14,587 nucleotides of DNA from Deltaproteobacteria bacterium (GCA_031257955.1 JAIRNQ010000301.1:1-14587); one strand, 5' to 3'. Counted from the first letter of the stretch, positions 7,092-14,566 are shown. The notes: generated by a model from the letters alone, not told the origin. A program made the numbers and translations.

Positions 7092-9233
7092 TTATGAATT
7101 CAATGGCTTGGAGTCGTCCCCGGGATTGATTTCCGCGTGGATGGGCTTAGCCACATAACCCTCCAAACCCCTCAGTCTGGCTATTATAGACATCTCGCCC
7201 GCCAGATCTATAATCCTAAACACCAAAGTTAGGAAAAAAACGGTAAGCCAGTCCGAAACATGATTTTTTTTCCAAAATTTACCAAAAGCCAGTTTGGCGC
7301 CCCTTAACCTTTGCCAAGCCAAAATGTCCGGTATCTCCCGGAGAATCAAGGGGCCAATCTTAAGCCCGGCCGCCAAAAGAAAGGACTGGCGGGCGGTGAA
7401 AAATCGTTTAAGTTGTTTTTGTAAGGCCTCGGGGTCGGTAGACCTTTGGAAAAGCGTGAAAGGCCAACAAACGGCAATCAGGCGGGTGCCGATGGTCAGA
7501 AAGTCGTTGAGGGCGGCCAAGTTGAAACCGAAACGAAAACAGTACAAAAGAAGCATGATGGCCAAAGGCCAACAAAAGACCCGCAGATCTCGAATTAGGG
7601 GACGAAGGAGTCCGGCCGAACAGCCAAAAAACAGGGTGAGCATTATAATCAGGGGCGTCAACCAGAACCATCGGCCCAATAGGGCGACGGTGGCCATCAG
7701 GCTCAAGCCGAAAAACTTTACGGCTATTGGACATCGGTGAAGCCAGGAGCGCCCAAACCTGAATTGGCCGGCTCGGGCGAAGCCAAGGCCGGTTTTGTTT
7801 TTCCGGGGCCCCTCGGGCGGCGGGGGCACTTCGGCCGGCCAAGTTTGGCCTGTATGGAGACGATGCCCAGAAAAGCGCCAAATTTCGTCAAAGCCAAAGT
7901 CCTCTTCCGGATTATTGTGACAGAGCATGACCACGACCGGACGGTAATCGCCCCAGCCGTTGGAAATCTTTTTTTTCAAGTACCCGCGGAAACGCCCGTC
8001 CAAGCCGGTGAAAGGCTCGTCCAATATCAAAACTTCCGGCTCCGGGGCCAGGACCGTGGCCAAACCCAAGAGGCGTTTTTGGCCAAAACTCAACTCGCGG
8101 GGCCGTCGATCGGCCAAATTGGCCAGACCCAAGCGGGCCAACCACAGTCCGGTCCTGGCTTCCACCTCCGGTTGGGAGAGGTTTAGGCGGGTGAGGGCGA
8201 AAGCCACTTCCTGTTTGACCGTGTCGTTAAAAAACAACCGCTCCGGATTCTGGGGCAAAAAACCCACCCGGCCGGCTAACCCTTTCAAGGCCAAATTATC
8301 CTCGCCGAACCATCTGATTCCGCCTCCGCATAAAGGGCCCGTTTTGGTTAAAGCGGCCATAAAGGAGCTTTTGCCGCAGCCGTTTGGGCCAACGACGGCT
8401 ACGCGTTGGCCGCTTTTGAGGCGAAAATCCTCGATGGTTACCGTCGTTTTAAAATCGGGCGGCCAACTCAAAGAAAGATTGTGCCCTTCCAAAACCGGCC
8501 GAACCGGCCGCTTGAGGTCATCAGTAGCGGGGCCAATTTCGGCAAGCCCTTCTGGAGGAATATCCATCTCCTCTTGGGCATATAAAGATACATAATTATC
8601 CATAAGATCGAGATAATCAAGGTTTTCATTATCAACTATTAGTATGGCCAGACCTTTTTGCTTCAGTTCACGCAAAAGAGCGATTAATTCGGTCTGGCCG
8701 GTCGAGTCCAGTTGGCTGAACGGCTCGTCCAGAATCAAAAAACCCGGCGCAAGCGTGAGGGCGGAAGCCAAAACCAGTCGTTGTCTTTGACCGATGGAAA
8801 GCTCGTCGGGGGAGTGGTGCGTTTTATCGCCCAAATTCAAACGCGACAGCCAATACGCGGCGTCGGCTTCGGCCAGCGAGCGGGATCGGCCGTAATTCAG
8901 GGCCCCGGCCAAGGTTTCTTCCCAGACGTCGGCCCCCAGCGTCTGGAGGGCCGGGTTTTGGGAAACGAAGGCCAGCGGTCTCGAGCCGGGTTCGAAATGA
9001 AGCCGGCCGGCCAAGATCCGGTAATCGGTCAAACCGGCCAAGACCGTCAAAAAACTGGTTTTGCCGCAACCGGTGGGTCCAGACAATCTGACCGCCTGCC
9101 CGGCCTGGAGACTCAAGGACGGATTCAAACGGATAACCCGCCCGTGAATTTTGAGGGTCAGATCGCCTGAAAAGCACAGCCTCGGTTCCGTTTCCGATTC
9201 CTTTGGCCAGAAGGTGTCGAGGTTAGAAACCAA
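7092..9233 (-). CDS. fused ECF energising module: EcfA-EcfA'-EcfT in one chain
   Basis: A 713-residue protein combining what are usually three subunits of an energy-coupling-factor importer. ATPase 1: Walker A GPTGCGKTS (52-60), Q-loop SQNP (Q92), signature LSIGQ (145-149), Walker B FLILDEP (165-171). ATPase 2: Walker A GPNGCGKSS (282-290), Q-loop PQNP (Q328), signature LSFGQ (381-385), Walker B VLILDEP (401-407), switch His H439. A proline-rich linker (~468-476) leads to an EcfT domain from ~500 to the end, with several membrane helices and two ARG-like coupling motifs, QRLRG (641-645) and ARLRG (685-689). The switch histidine of ATPase 1 is missing: the position reads VDNEN (200-204). The start is TTG at 9233, overlapping the upstream gene by 11 bp with no Shine-Dalgarno, which suggests translational coupling. 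It should power the S component encoded next. Confidence 0.88.
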   Translation of the reverse strand: MVSNLDTFWPKESETEPRLCFSGDLTLKIHGRVIRLNPSLSLQAGQAVRLSGPTGCGKTSFLTVLAGLTDYRILAGRLHFEPGSRPLAFVSQNPALQTLGADVWEETLAGALNYGRSRSLAEADAAYWLSRLNLGDKTHHSPDELSIGQRQRLVLASALTLAPGFLILDEPFSQLDSTGQTELIALLRELKQKGLAILIVDNENLDYLDLMDNYVSLYAQEEMDIPPEGLAEIGPATDDLKRPVRPVLEGHNLSLSWPPDFKTTVTIEDFRLKSGQRVAVVGPNGCGKSSFMAALTKTGPLCGGGIRWFGEDNLALKGLAGRVGFLPQNPERLFFNDTVKQEVAFALTRLNLSQPEVEARTGLWLARLGLANLADRRPRELSFGQKRLLGLATVLAPEPEVLILDEPFTGLDGRFRGYLKKKISNGWGDYRPVVVMLCHNNPEEDFGFDEIWRFSGHRLHTGQTWPAEVPPPPEGPRKNKTGLGFARAGQFRFGRSWLHRCPIAVKFFGLSLMATVALLGRWFWLTPLIIMLTLFFGCSAGLLRPLIRDLRVFCWPLAIMLLLYCFRFGFNLAALNDFLTIGTRLIAVCWPFTLFQRSTDPEALQKQLKRFFTARQSFLLAAGLKIGPLILREIPDILAWQRLRGAKLAFGKFWKKNHVSDWLTVFFLTLVFRIIDLAGEMSIIARLRGLEGYVAKPIHAEINPGDDSKPLNS

Positions 9234-12200
9234 TGTTCAAGCCAATGGAAAAAGTTCGGCCTGGCCGAGGCAGTCCCGCGCTTTCTTCGTAATCGGCGTT
9301 AAACATATTTTCCGTTTTGAAGTATACCTCGCTGTTTTCGTTAAAATTGTAACCAAGTTTAAGGTTTGTCAACGTAAAGTTTCTGGCTTTAACGTCCCTG
9401 GTGGTTGGGCTTGATTTTAATTCCTGGTAAAGATCCCGGAAATGGTGCGTTTCAATATGAAAATTGACCCCGTTATCAAAGGCGAGATCGGCCGACAAGC
9501 TATACTTATGGCGTGGACGGTACTGGAGATTACGGCTTTGGTCTGGCAAGGGTTTACGATTTTCCGAATCGGTCAAAGTATAACTGGCCCTAAGCAAAAG
9601 CCAGTCCAGAGGACGGGTCGCGATACTGGTTTCTATGCCTTTGAATCGGAAGTAGTTGTTAATTTTCAAATCGTTTTCATTTTCTATAAAGCCATCGGCG
9701 TCAATCCAGAAGGCGGTTAGCGCCAATTCGCTCTTTATTGAACGAAAGCGGCCCTTCCATCCGATTTCGTAATGTTTGAAGAGCTCCATCCGCAAATTTT
9801 GGTTGCCTTGGATAGAATCGTAGTATTCGTCAAGACTGGGAAAGCGCACTTTTCGGGCATGATTGATCCAGATTTGTTGGTCCGGCGTTATGTCCCAACT
9901 AGCTCCCAACATATATGAGTAGTCGTTTTGTCTGCCTTCGGTCCTGTTCTGGGTGTGATAGCCTATCCCGGCCGTGAAGCCGACCCCTTCAAGGGCTTCT
10001 GGCCTATAATCTAATTCTAGGGCCGAATTTGTGACCGTAAGTTCGTGACTGTCAGTATTTCTTGTCCAAACGCTTTGGTTGTCAATATAAAAGTCATTGG
10101 CTTTGTATCTTTCCCCTTTGATGCCTAAGGCTAACGTGGCCCGGAAACTATCCATGGGACTAAAAATAAATTGAGTGTCAACTCCAAAACTTTCGCTGGT
10201 GCCGTCAAAAGACCCAGCGTCTCGCCTAGTTTGAGTGGTTCTATAATAATCGTCATATATGGAACTTTTGATTCTTTCTTGATTGTAAAACGTCCAACCA
10301 CGAAAGGTAAACATATCGCTAAAAATATGCTTAAGCGCTACAGTAACAGAGTTTGCTCGCCAATTGTCTATCGTTTGCCATTCCGCCCTATTCCGAATCC
10401 GATCGATACGGGTCGGCACGCCATAAGAGCCTTGCCGTAAATTAAGGGAAAGACCTATCTCTGTTTCTTCTTGCGGGTAATAGACGATATTTCCATAAAA
10501 ATTATGAATGTCGTTTTGACTGTTGGTGCGAATCTTATCTTTGGTAAGACGGATATTGGAGTCGTCGGTCCTGGCCGGTTGGAAACCGTCGGTGTGACTG
10601 CCGTAATAACTAAAAAAACCGTAAACCTTCTCCCCGCCCACAGAGACCGACAGCCGCTGGTTCAAAGTATTGCCGGGAAAGGCGGCCTCTATGCCCACGT
10701 TGGGGGAAAAACCCGGTTTTCCTTTTTTGGTGATGACGTTGATGACTCCGGCGTTGCCCCCGGCCCCGTAGAGAACCGAGGAGGCCCCCTTGGTCACGCT
10801 CACGCGTTCGATGTTGGCCGTGGGGAACTGGGTAGGATCGAAATTGTTGTTGTAGGAGTTGGCCATGGGCACCCCATCCAAGAGGAGAATGATATTGCGG
10901 TATCTCAAACCCCTGATATCGACCCTGGGAGTCCCTTGGCCGGCGATGCGCTGATAGATGCCCGGCAGTCCGTAAAGGGCGCTGTAGAGAGTGTTGTAAC
11001 CGCCTTCCTGGAACTTGGAAGGGCCGATTTCATCCACGCTGGCCGCCCGTTCCGAGACGGGCGCCCCGTCGCGGTCGGAGATTATCACCACCGGCAAGGT
11101 GAAGCCGTCGTCGGACTCGTAATCCGATGGGGACTCGGCGAGAATTCCGCCGAATTTCGGTCTAAGGCCGGCCGACCCGTCGGCCTCCCCGGCCGGGAGA
11201 GGCGAGAAGAATTTGGCCACCGGCGACCAGAAATCGATACCCGGTCCCCAGGAACCCTTCAAACCGCCGGCGATCTGGAAAGCTTTCTGGTGACGCCCCA
11301 AGTTGGCCTCGGCCGAAGCCCCGAGGCTGAGGCCTTCGGTCAAGCGATAATCGGCGCCGGCCGCCAAACTAAAACTGGTCCTGTCGGTTTGTGGCGATTC
11401 CAAGGTGAAAGGAAGGCCGCTGGGCAGATAGGCCCTGACCCGATTGCCCAAATCGCCCGCCAGCAACTGGTTTACGTGAGCCGAGACGAAGAAACGAATA
11501 TCCTCCGGCGCGTAATCCAACGAGAATCCCAATCGCCCGATAAACCGGTCCAGCGAGGAAGCGCCAACGGTCTGGTTCAAGACCCCGCCACCCCTTTCCC
11601 GATAACCGTCGACCCAGCCGCGATGATAGGCCAAGCCCAGAGAGGGAATCAGGTTCAGCGCGCCCGTGAGGGGAACCTTTCGGGACACGGTCAAACCCAG
11701 TCCCAAAAACCGACCGTCAAAATCGGCCACGATAGTTCTGGGTTGGTTATTGACGCTTACCTGACGAATATTGTGAAAGTCGCTGACGCCGTAATGGACC
11801 CAGCCCTCGATTGTGCCCCACCCTGGATTCCAGGCGCCGTATAAGCCGGCCATGAATTGATTGGAGGTTATTTCCGCGTCCAGGCGATTGTCGTCGACCT
11901 TAGCCACCACTTGGCGAAAGCCAAAAAACCCCCCGAGAATTTTGTCGTCGGCCAGTTGGCGGTTATAGCCAAAGTAAACGCCGGGCGCCGACATTTTGAA
12001 ACCTGGCAAGCCCCGGGAACCGTCAACCTCGGCGCGTCCGAACTCGGCGGTGAACCACCACTGGTTTGTCCCACTTCCCTCGCCGCCGGAAGCCGGGGCC
12101 AATCGGGCTAGGCCGTAGTTGAAAGCCGGTATGGGAGGCGCGTACCAACCCAAGGCCCCAGGCTGGACAAGCGGGCTGATTCCGTTCAAGGGACCGGCCA

Positions 12201-13977
12201 AGGCCAAAAGACGATACCGCCGATCCTGGCCCTGGAGCGCCCCAAGATCCGCGCCGACATAGCCCCAGTCCGCGATCCCGTCGCCCAAGTAGGCCGATCT
12301 GGCCAAGGCCTGGCCGTAAGTCGCCAAAGTAACGGAACCGGCGGCGATGTCATCGGCCCATTGTATATTTGGCGCCAAAGATATCTGCCGACTATTTTGA
12401 ACGTTGGCCACCAACAAAACGTCGCTGACTATGACTTCAGAAAAGGTCCCGGTGACGGGGGTATTGTTGTCGACGACGTTAATGGGGCCAGTAAATTTAT
12501 AGTCCGGCGTCGTGGCCAAATCCAAATATAGAATGGCGCCAGAGTCGATAATGACCGTTCCGCCCGTTTCCAACTGAAAGGACCGGACCTGGGGCGAGCC
12601 TTGGTTGTCGTATCGACTGGCCACGGTCAAGGCCCCTCCGTCTTGAAAATTAACTGTATTGGCCTTTAATGTATTATTGGTGGTAGTAAGGTTACCCCCG
12701 TCCACAATATTTACGGCACTAAAATAACCGCCATTGGTAGTCGCCAGAGAGGCTTGGCCGGTAACGGTCACCGTCCCCGCCACTCCGCCACCGTTGGCCC
12801 CGCTGGAGATAAGCCGCCCTGACTGAAGCTCAATGTTTTGGGAAATTGTGGCGCCCGAAAAAGTCTGAAAGCCGGCGCCTTTTTTGACTATGGAACCGGT
12901 GCCGGTAAATCCCCCAGCGTAGACATCGTTTTCATAGTTGTTGACGGTTAGGATCTTTCCCCCCAAATTGACGCTGGCCGTAGCCGCATTGGTTGTGGAC
13001 TCAAAGGACAACCCGGCGACTTCCCTGTCGATTTCGGCGCCGCTGCCGTCGGTCAGCCTGAACTCCTTTGTTTCGGGGTTGTCGGTGAAAATGAATTTAG
13101 AGACGGGGCTCACGTTTCCGGCCAAAATGCCCCTGGTCAAAACCGTTCCGCCGCTGTGTGAGTTCGCGCCGTTAAGCCTGACCACTCCAGTGCCGGTCGG
13201 ACCGACGATCTCCAATATTCCAAAACCGCTGACATTCAAGGCTACCGGGTTGTTGGCGTTGACGGGAAACTCCAGAATCAGCCGTCCGCCCTCGCCCCTG
13301 ACGACGTCTTCCGTGGACACCTCAGAGCCGGAACAGCCGCTTCCGCCGCCTCCACCGCCACCGCCGCCTCCACCGCCGCCACCGCCTCCACCGCCACCTC
13401 CGCCGCCGCCACCGCCACCTCCGCCGCCTCCGCCTCCTCCTCCGCCGCCGCCACCTCCGGAACCGCCGGCGCACCCAGAGGCGTTGTCCCCGCCGCCCAA
13501 ATTAATGGCCATCACTCCGCCAGAGTTGTTGAAACCCTGGCCGCCGAGCGCCAAGAGCAGCGTTCCCGCGTTGACGGTGATAGTACCGGTGAAATTGGCC
13601 AAGCGGGCGTTGGCCCAATTACCGTTCGAGCCTATCTTGATTGCGCTTTCTGGGGACTCCATCACCAGCCCCCCACCACCGGAAAAAGTTGCGGTGGGGA
13701 AAAGCAAACTTGAATTTGGACTCCCAATATATGTTAAAACATTATTAAGTTCTACTTGTCCATTAATGGTAGCGTTAATTCCACCAATAACGCCCAATAC
13801 AGCTGCGTCATTAATAGTCAAATTAGTATAAGATCCAGCATTAGATATTTCATAGCCGGAATCTTGGTTGGTACCACCCAGGTTTATTTCATCGTTGGCC
13901 AGAGCCTTGCCGAAATCAAACCAAAAAGTATGGGCTACAACTAAAATTAACGCTAATTTTATTATTTTAGAGGCCAT
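9223..13977 (-). CDS. autotransporter / TonB-dependent receptor fusion with polyglycine passenger
   Basis: A 1584-residue outer-membrane protein. Signal peptide 1-27, cut after ALA. Passenger 28 to ~630 is Gly/Ser/Asn/Thr-rich with autotransporter-associated beta-strand repeats, clearest at 264-283 (GVVRLNGANSHSGGTVLTRG). It contains 39 consecutive glycines (174-212) with C169 and C215 close to each side. A complete autotransporter barrel spans ~637-910, ending in the beta-signal-like GGLKGSW. A linker (911-~975) has a TonB-box-like FTLPVVIIS (959-967). A TonB-dependent receptor follows: plug ~980-1092 with RGLRYRNIILLLDGVPM and ASSVLYGAGGNAGVINVIT, then a large barrel to the terminal SIGLNIGF. 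ATG at 13977 has AAGGTGA just upstream. It overlaps the ECF gene by 11 bp. The receptor-barrel part (below ~10650) is visibly AT-richer than the autotransporter part. Both domain assignments are firm; their joint function is inferred. Substrate unknown. Confidence 0.88.
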   Translation of the reverse strand: MASKIIKLALILVVAHTFWFDFGKALANDEINLGGTNQDSGYEISNAGSYTNLTINDAAVLGVIGGINATINGQVELNNVLTYIGSPNSSLLFPTATFSGGGGLVMESPESAIKIGSNGNWANARLANFTGTITVNAGTLLLALGGQGFNNSGGVMAINLGGGDNASGCAGGSGGGGGGGGGGGGGGGGGGGGGGGGGGGGGGGGGGGGGGGSGCSGSEVSTEDVVRGEGGRLILEFPVNANNPVALNVSGFGILEIVGPTGTGVVRLNGANSHSGGTVLTRGILAGNVSPVSKFIFTDNPETKEFRLTDGSGAEIDREVAGLSFESTTNAATASVNLGGKILTVNNYENDVYAGGFTGTGSIVKKGAGFQTFSGATISQNIELQSGRLISSGANGGGVAGTVTVTGQASLATTNGGYFSAVNIVDGGNLTTTNNTLKANTVNFQDGGALTVASRYDNQGSPQVRSFQLETGGTVIIDSGAILYLDLATTPDYKFTGPINVVDNNTPVTGTFSEVIVSDVLLVANVQNSRQISLAPNIQWADDIAAGSVTLATYGQALARSAYLGDGIADWGYVGADLGALQGQDRRYRLLALAGPLNGISPLVQPGALGWYAPPIPAFNYGLARLAPASGGEGSGTNQWWFTAEFGRAEVDGSRGLPGFKMSAPGVYFGYNRQLADDKILGGFFGFRQVVAKVDDNRLDAEITSNQFMAGLYGAWNPGWGTIEGWVHYGVSDFHNIRQVSVNNQPRTIVADFDGRFLGLGLTVSRKVPLTGALNLIPSLGLAYHRGWVDGYRERGGGVLNQTVGASSLDRFIGRLGFSLDYAPEDIRFFVSAHVNQLLAGDLGNRVRAYLPSGLPFTLESPQTDRTSFSLAAGADYRLTEGLSLGASAEANLGRHQKAFQIAGGLKGSWGPGIDFWSPVAKFFSPLPAGEADGSAGLRPKFGGILAESPSDYESDDGFTLPVVIISDRDGAPVSERAASVDEIGPSKFQEGGYNTLYSALYGLPGIYQRIAGQGTPRVDIRGLRYRNIILLLDGVPMANSYNNNFDPTQFPTANIERVSVTKGASSVLYGAGGNAGVINVITKKGKPGFSPNVGIEAAFPGNTLNQRLSVSVGGEKVYGFFSYYGSHTDGFQPARTDDSNIRLTKDKIRTNSQNDIHNFYGNIVYYPQEETEIGLSLNLRQGSYGVPTRIDRIRNRAEWQTIDNWRANSVTVALKHIFSDMFTFRGWTFYNQERIKSSIYDDYYRTTQTRRDAGSFDGTSESFGVDTQFIFSPMDSFRATLALGIKGERYKANDFYIDNQSVWTRNTDSHELTVTNSALELDYRPEALEGVGFTAGIGYHTQNRTEGRQNDYSYMLGASWDITPDQQIWINHARKVRFPSLDEYYDSIQGNQNLRMELFKHYEIGWKGRFRSIKSELALTAFWIDADGFIENENDLKINNYFRFKGIETSIATRPLDWLLLRASYTLTDSENRKPLPDQSRNLQYRPRHKYSLSADLAFDNGVNFHIETHHFRDLYQELKSSPTTRDVKARNFTLTNLKLGYNFNENSEVYFKTENMFNADYEESAGLPRPGRTFSIGLNIGF
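11177..11204 (-). repeat. REP-like palindrome at the junction of the two barrels
   Basis: On the minus strand this reads CCTCTCCCGGCCGGGGAGG followed by CCGACGGG. The palindrome with the same flank occurs in opposite orientation at 4329-4357 in the U32 gene. Here it codes SPLPAGEADG at about residues 925-935, immediately after the end of the autotransporter barrel and before the TonB-box-like motif. Confidence 0.5.
13342..13458 (-). repeat. 39-codon polyglycine tract
   Basis: An unbroken run of 39 glycine codons: 19 GGC, 11 GGA, 9 GGT and no GGG, irregularly mixed. It is framed by SGCAGGS before and SGCSGS after. The mixed codons argue against simple recent triplet slippage. The opposite strand reads as polyproline, but that frame has no support as a gene. 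Confidence 0.97.
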
Positions 13978-14227
13978 ATTTCACCTTACATGCCCCGAAT
14001 TTCGTGGCTGTCTGGATAGTCATTGTTCATGCCGATTTGAATTGTCTCGAAATTGATGGCTAGATTTGTCAGGGAATTGGCGGTTAGATTTGTTGGGCTA
14101 TTGGCGGGAACTCTGTACCTTAGATTCTAAAACTTGCTGTGACTTCTAAACTAATACGGTAAATAAAAAAAGCTTTTTCCCCGATAATACTTAATTAAAC
14201 CAATTTATTATTTTAGCAATTTTTTCA
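13978..14227 (-). promoter_or_regulatory. AT-rich leader of the uptake operon
   Basis: This 250-bp stretch upstream of the fusion gene holds no gene. It contains the ribosome binding site AAGGTGA (13981-13987), two 24-bp direct repeats (14058-14105) and the AT palindrome AAAAAGCTTTTT (14167-14178). If the promoter at 14228-14255 is right, the mRNA has a leader of about 240 nt. I found no recognisable cobalamin, TPP or FMN riboswitch core and no convincing Fur box by eye. Confidence 0.4.
14058..14105. repeat. two 24-bp direct repeats in the leader
   Basis: Copies 14058-14081 and 14082-14105 both have the form GGYTAGATTTGT(N6)ATTGGC with 19 of 24 positions identical; a weaker partial third copy may lie at ~14034-14057. 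Tandem sites of this spacing could be binding sites for a regulator in phase with about two DNA turns, which is inference. Confidence 0.5.
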
Positions 14228-14255
14228 CCTATATTTTGACATTTCTATCTGTCAG
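14228..14255 (-). promoter_or_regulatory. candidate promoter of the uptake operon
   Basis: On the minus strand, CTGACA (14255-14250) and TATAGG (14233-14228) lie 16 bp apart, a fair sigma-70-type match in the most AT-rich part of the window and about 250 bp upstream of the fusion gene. A TTGACA on the plus strand (14236-14241) lies between these elements, which hints at divergent overlapping promoters. Confidence 0.35.
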
Positions 14256-14267
14256 TTATTAGACAAA

Positions 14268-14454
14268 ATGAGGTATCCGTTCAGTGTCCGTTCACGGAAA
14301 TTCTCCCAACCTCCTCTTCGCCTTCCCCATCGAATGTCCATCGCCACAAGCGATATGGCCAAGTTAGATATCATCCCAGAAGCAAGCTCAAAAGGTAAAA
14401 ACTTGAGAGTAACTTGGATACTTGGAGCGTTGAGTTGCGCCAAGTCTTTTTTTT
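14268..14454 (+). ncRNA. possible small structured transcript, plus strand
   Basis: Between the plus-strand TTGACA (14236-14241) and the terminator-like hairpin with a T-run (14421-14454) lies ~185 bp with local hairpins: TCCG-TTCA-CGGA (near 14287-14298), ATCGC-CACAA-GCGAT (near 14339-14353) and CTCAA/TTGAG (near 14387-14408). GTATCC (14273-14278) can also pair with GGATAC (14416-14421). No plausible protein is encoded: the open frames on both strands have no family features and no ribosome binding site. No known RNA family was recognised. A decayed gene is an equally good explanation. Confidence 0.25.
14421..14454 (+). terminator. terminator-like hairpin with T-run
   Basis: CTTGG-(2-nt bulge)-CG pairs with CGCCAAG (14438-14444), followed by TCTTTTTTTT (14445-14454). 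The stem is short and bulged but the T-run is strong. It points along the plus strand, away from the uptake operon, although no convincing plus-strand gene precedes it. The stretch from 14455 to 14566 shows nothing else recognisable. Confidence 0.5.
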
Positions 14455-14566
14455 AGGTATTCTGGTCAAAACCTTCCGAAGCCGGAACTATTTCGTCTCC
14501 CGCTTCCTTTTCAAATTTCTGGCCGCAGACGATCGGAATCGTTTAGGTATATTTTGCGAGATTAAA

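Noticed and set aside
7737..8595. Plus-strand frames opposite the ECF ATPases
   Set aside because: Shadow of the two ATPase domains, whose motifs are unambiguous on the minus strand.
11100..11300. Fusion of autotransporter and TonB receptor as a frameshift or assembly error
   Set aside because: The frame is continuous through a plausible linker with no broken codons, so I treat it as real, though only read-level data can exclude misassembly.
10471..11844. 457-codon plus-strand frame
   Set aside because: It lies wholly opposite the receptor and autotransporter barrel. Composition is Gly/Arg/Val-rich without domains, as expected for a GC-driven antisense frame.
12938..13831. 297-codon plus-strand frame with a long polyproline run
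   Set aside because: It is the exact reverse strand of the polyglycine passenger; no ribosome binding site or recognisable domain. The minus frame has a signal peptide and known domains.
13978..14260. Cobalamin, TPP or FMN riboswitch, or Fur box, upstream of the uptake operon
   Set aside because: I looked for their conserved cores on the minus strand and did not find a convincing match; a model search would be needed.
14252..14456. 62-63 codon frames on both strands
   Set aside because: No ribosome binding site, no membrane or domain pattern, and the two overlap almost fully. A transposase remnant was considered but no motif was seen.
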